Shown here: piece by piece, positions 7,803-10,866 of the stretch
Position numbering within the stretch: the stretch's first letter is position 1
Layout of the letters: the number at the start of each line of letters is the position of its first letter
Assembly: GCF_000188695.1 (NCBI RefSeq)
Contig: NW_004754913.1
Span: forward strand, 90,295 to 101,160
Direction: 5' to 3'
DNA length: 10,866 bases
Source of the DNA: Salpingoeca rosetta
Lineage: Eukaryota > Opisthokonta > Choanoflagellata > Craspedida > Salpingoecidae
Translations under genes and position numbers: made by a program
Notes under the pieces: model-generated
What the model saw: only the letters and a program-made list of their open reading frames with translations
Told to the model about the DNA's origin: nothing
Database searches by the model: none

Positions 7803-8035
7803 CGTATGCGTGTGTTGTTGTTGTTGGAAGGAGAAGGGGACGAAGGCGGTGTAAGAGGTGGTGTGTCAGTCAGAAGTGGTGGAAGTAGTTGTTTTTGTTG
7901 ATCGTGCGTGACAGTGTGTGTCGGGCAATGGAAGCAGCAAAACGGAAAGGGGGGGGGGAGAGGTCAAGGAGGCCTGATATCACGGTATCAGTGCCCGTTG
8001 TGGCAAATGAACGAGCGAACACACACGACTATCGA

Positions 8036-8139
8036 CTGCGAACAACACACAAACAAACAAATGTGCTCGTGCAACGTGGTGTGGTGGTGGTGTTGGCGAT
8101 AACTGACACACAGACATACATGCACACACATACACGTAC
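8036..8139 (-). other. Candidate 5' UTR intron of LARP6
   Basis: 104 nt. Donor CCAGCAG|GTACGTGTATGTGTG at 8139 is near consensus and followed by TG-rich sequence. The acceptor TTTGTTTGTTTGTGTGTTGTTCGCAG ends at 8036. It is upstream of the first in-frame ATG, so it would be non-coding. Confidence 0.5.
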
Positions 8140-8330
8140 CTGCTGGAGTCGAAAGCGACGACAGGAACGACGGGAACGACGCAAAAAATGAAAACGATCT
8201 GATTTGACCACCACCCAGGAAGAGAAAGTATTGGGGGCCGAGCAACAACAACAAGAAGGGAGTAGCGTGAGTGCTGAGGTGCTGTTGGTGCGGTGATTGC
8301 CGACCAACGATCAGCGAGCGCGTGCTGTCG

Positions 8331-8705
8331 CTGAAATGGTTGGGAGGATGGAAGAAGCAAAGAAGGAAGGCACAGGAGTGGGGAGAAGGCGAAAAAAACG
8401 GTGTGTTGGGGGTGTTGGTTGGTGGGACACCCAAACACGAGAAACAGGCAGAAGTGGTATGCGTGCGTTATGCAGGCGGATTGATGGTGATGATGGTGCA
8501 AGTGTTGATGCTGTTGTCGCGTGGGGGACAACCCACCGCGAACGCACTGGTGTGGAATGCGGACAACGACACAAGCAAGTTGTGGTTGTGGTTGTGGTTG
8601 AAGGGAAAATGACACACGCCTCACGCACATGTTCACACATTGGCACACACGTTTACACACACACTCACACACACACTCACACATGTTCATCAATCAAAGA
8701 CAAAC
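8331..8705 (-). other. Candidate upstream 5' UTR intron of LARP6
   Basis: 375 nt. Donor CACAAG|GTTTGTC at 8705, then a TG-rich stretch (sense of plus-strand CA at about 8640-8685), and a strong acceptor CCTCCCAACCATTTCAG ending at 8331. It would leave a 191-nt non-coding exon at 8330-8140. This rests on splice-site appearance only. Confidence 0.38.
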
Positions 8706-8897
8706 CTTGTGCTGGGCTGGCTGTGTGGTTGGCCTTAGCTGCTCGTGCAACGTCGAATGTTTGACGTGGCGGAGATGAAGGAGAAGCAGAAGCAGAAGCA
8801 GAGGATGTGTGCACGTCACAAATCACCCACACAAGAGAAGAAGGTGTTGCTTGTCGTGCGTGCGTGCGGTTGCTTGCTGCACTGATGCTTGCTTCTT

Positions 8898-8953
8898 GCT
8901 TGCTTGCTTGCTGCTTGCACACCCAAAAATAACACACACACAAGCAAGCAAGC
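8898..8953. repeat. GCTT/AAGC inverted repeat
   Basis: (GCTT)n at 8898-8910 is an exact 13-base reverse complement of the AAGC repeat at 8941-8953, with a 30-base spacer that includes CA repeats. The arms continue as imperfect GCTT and AAGC/AAGCG repeats outside the perfect part. Confidence 0.85.
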
Positions 8954-9358
8954 GAAGCGAAGCAAAGCAAAGGCGCAGCAGTCGAAGCCATATTGCTGGT
9001 GGTGCGTGTGCAACGGAACCACCTCAAACGTGCGAAATCGAAAATTTCACCGCCTTCGACACACCGAAGGACAGCAGCGATGTGTGGGTTTGTCAGCATT
9101 GTGCACTTTGTGGTGTTGTGAATCGTCGATTGTCGAAGGAAGGAAGGAAGACCTTCAAGGGCGCGCCATGAATGCAGACCTTAGGACCTTGTGTGTATCT
9201 TGAACAACACAACTCCCTCCAATGGCAGTAACACAGGCAAGCAAGAGAATAACGTAACACGACAACGCATTGTCAAAGAACTGAAAGCAACACTCATCTA
9301 CATCATACAGCTCCCTCTCCCAACATCCCCCCCCTCCACAACCCACTCCCAAAAATCA

Positions 9359-9375
9359 CCCACCCACACCCACCC
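9359..9375 (-). other. Potential G-quadruplex in the 3' UTR of the RNF213-like gene
   Basis: The minus strand reads GGGTGGGTGTGGGTGGG: four G3 tracts with loops of 1, 3 and 1 bases. Further G runs flank it in the same sense (9385-9396 and 9328-9335). It lies about 50 bases after the stop codon. Confidence 0.7.
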
Positions 9376-9423
9376 ACACACTCAACCCACAAGCCCCCCA
9401 CCCCACACACACACACGCACACA

Positions 9424-10866
9424 TCACTGCGGCAGTTGGTGCAGCCAGACGTAGAGCGGCACGACGTGACGCAGGAGCAGCGAGTCTGGCAGCTGCAGCT
9501 GTTGCTGCGGGTTCGCCAGGTCGTCCATGACAAACACGGGCTCCTCAATCAGGCTGCCCCAGAAGTCGGCAAGCGGCATGTCACCCATGTGCTGGTACTG
9601 CGCGTAGTGGGTGATGTAGAACCGCCGTAGCGTGTGCATAACCGCGGCAGGAACAAACCGCTCGGCCCGCTGCGCCTCCCCCAGGTCGCGGACAATGGCG
9701 CCATCGGCCTCGTCCTCCAGCGGCGTGTGCCCACGCGACTCCTGGAAGATGAGTTGCTCGTACACCAGCTCAAAGAGCGCAAAGAGCTGCCCAACTGCCA
9801 GGTCGTGGCACCCGCACGACTGCAGCAGCGCCAGCGACGTGGCATCCACCGGCCGCGCCATCAGCGCAAACTCGGCCAGCGTCGTCCTGCACAGCAAGTT
9901 GCCCACGCCAGACGCGTCGCCGCCCATGCCAAGCAGGTGGTCGTTGAGCTGCGACATGAGCACCTCCAGCTTGCTGCGCAGGTCGTGGATGGACGGCTGG
10001 AAGTTGGACGACTCAATCATGGCCCGCACCCGCTCGGGGGTGATGGAGCGGCAGTACTGCTTGTGCGCCGTGAACAGCCGGTCGCACAGCTCAAGGAAGG
10101 GCACGCCTTGCTCCTGCCCAAACAGGAACCCGCACTTGGCCGGGTCAACACGCTCAAACTTCACCTTGCCGACAAACGTGTGCTGCAGCACCATGTTCTC
10201 CACGGCCTGCCAGTTGACAATCGTGCGCCGTCCGTGGCCCAGCGCCGTGTGCGCGTACGCGTGCGCAACCACACCGTCGTCCACAACCACAGAGACAACC
10301 TGGTGCGGCCTCGCCTTGGTCACGTCCACGCTCTGCACCAGCACCTGGCCAGCAGGCCCTTGCTGCACAGCGCGGTGCGCCGCAGTACCGGGCTCGCACA
10401 GGTTCACCACCCGGTCCATGTGCTGGTTCTGCACGTGCGTGAGCTGGTGCAGCATGATGTAGAGGCGGGACCCCTCTCCCCGGTCAGAGAGCAGCGAGTA
10501 CGCCAGCGGCGCTGCAGGCGACATGGGCGGGAAGGGCTGCAGTGGCTCACACTCGAACCGGCCGTGGGGCGCCTCGTCGTCCTGCACAACAGACCCGTCC
10601 TCTGTCATCGTCTCGCCCTCAAACAACAGCGCCTGGTGCGCAACGATCCGGTTCCACGCCGCCATAAACGCGTCAAAGCGGCTCTGCGCATCCTCCACGC
10701 CAGCGGCCTGCATCTCTGCTACTGCTTGCGCGTGGGTCATGGCGCCCTCGCCCTGCACCTTGTCGCGCGCCAATTTACCTTGGAAGTGCAGGCGAACGCG
10801 CGTGTACCACGCCACCAGCGGCACAATCGCAGAACACAGCGGCAGCACGTGCAGCTGCTGCGTACA
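9424..10866 (-). CDS. RNF213-like giant E3 ligase, C-terminal part, 5'-partial
   Basis: An uninterrupted 480-codon frame ends in TGA at 9424 and is still open at the window edge, so the start is outside. An ATG is not needed; the in-frame GTG near 10848 is an internal valine. The sequence resembles the C-terminal domain of RNF213: PLAYSLLSDRGEGSRLYIML (about residues 121-140), NWQAVENMVLQHTFVGKVKF (218-237), SIHDLRSKLEVLMSQL (292-307) and LQSCGCHDLAVGQLFALFE (348-366) follow the order of human segments such as the QCQLKHTIALWQFL-type helix. RNF213 is a cytosolic AAA+ ATPase and ubiquitin ligase of about 590 kDa acting on lipid droplets and intracellular pathogens. No AAA+ or RING segment falls in this window, so activity cannot be judged. 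The match is from memory and moderately secure; a lineage-specific protein is the alternative. No signal peptide or membrane segment is seen. Confidence 0.6.
   Translation of the reverse strand, partial: CTQQLHVLPLCSAIVPLVAWYTRVRLHFQGKLARDKVQGEGAMTHAQAVAEMQAAGVEDAQSRFDAFMAAWNRIVAHQALLFEGETMTEDGSVVQDDEAPHGRFECEPLQPFPPMSPAAPLAYSLLSDRGEGSRLYIMLHQLTHVQNQHMDRVVNLCEPGTAAHRAVQQGPAGQVLVQSVDVTKARPHQVVSVVVDDGVVAHAYAHTALGHGRRTIVNWQAVENMVLQHTFVGKVKFERVDPAKCGFLFGQEQGVPFLELCDRLFTAHKQYCRSITPERVRAMIESSNFQPSIHDLRSKLEVLMSQLNDHLLGMGGDASGVGNLLCRTTLAEFALMARPVDATSLALLQSCGCHDLAVGQLFALFELVYEQLIFQESRGHTPLEDEADGAIVRDLGEAQRAERFVPAAVMHTLRRFYITHYAQYQHMGDMPLADFWGSLIEEPVFVMDDLANPQQQLQLPDSLLLRHVVPLYVWLHQLPQ

Larger units (their letters stand above)
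8706..9423. other. Intergenic or UTR region between LARP6 and the RNF213-like gene
   Basis: No protein recognisable in any frame; the open frames are low-complexity. It holds the GCTT inverted repeat (8898-8953), the 3' UTR of the RNF213-like gene with G-rich sense sequence (9305-9420), and probably the LARP6 promoter. No AATAAA or ATTAAA is seen downstream of the RNF213-like stop. Confidence 0.6.

Noticed and set aside
7975..7992. Small palindrome CTGATATCACGGTATCAG
   Set aside because: Only 6-bp arms; such short inverted repeats are expected by chance in this length of sequence.
8677..9099. 140-codon minus-strand frame in the intergenic region
   Set aside because: Composition is low-complexity (Ser/Ala/Lys-Gln), overlaps the GCTT/AAGC repeats and resembles no family; kept as non-coding.

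Overview
The window comes from a nuclear genome of a GC-rich, intron-containing eukaryote. Introns have GT-AG borders, there is an AATAAA poly(A) signal, non-coding 5' exons look likely, and (TG)n/(CA)n tracts are very abundant. Gene content (cytosolic uL2/RPL8, TRMT11, a LARP6 with a SUZ-C tail, an RNF213-like C-terminus) and short introns (about 100-600 nt) fit a unicellular holozoan. A choanoflagellate such as Salpingoeca is my best guess, but this is inference and no database was searched.

Layout. (1) Bases 1-1331, minus strand: the first three coding exons of a TRMT11-type tRNA guanosine-10 N2-methyltransferase, covering the N-terminal substrate-binding region; the catalytic part lies beyond base 1. 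(2) Bases ~1569-3540, plus strand: a complete RPL8 (uL2) gene in three coding exons, probably preceded by a TOP-like start, a short non-coding exon and a 5' UTR intron that ends exactly at the ATG. It is divergent from TRMT11, so the two probably share a promoter region of a few hundred bases. (3) Bases 3541-4112: a convergent tail region with a perfect 10-bp hairpin and a 129-nt uninterrupted TG run. (4) Bases 4113-7802, minus strand: a complete LARP6-type RNA-binding protein in four coding exons (918 aa after splicing), with likely 5' UTR introns up to about 8705. (5) Bases 7803-9423: UTR or intergenic sequence without a recognisable protein gene. (6) Bases 9424-10866, minus strand: the last 480 codons of a protein resembling the C-terminal domain of the giant E3 ligase RNF213; it continues past the window end.

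Three of the genes concern RNA or translation (tRNA modification, large ribosomal subunit, mRNA-binding LARP), but nothing suggests that the cluster works as a unit. The most striking architectural feature is that the dinucleotide tracts are not randomly oriented. In nearly every intron, on both strands, the transcribed strand carries TG (UG in RNA) shortly after the 5' splice site, and in two cases the splice donor is itself part of the repeat. I found no phage, transposon, CRISPR or bacterial-type system.
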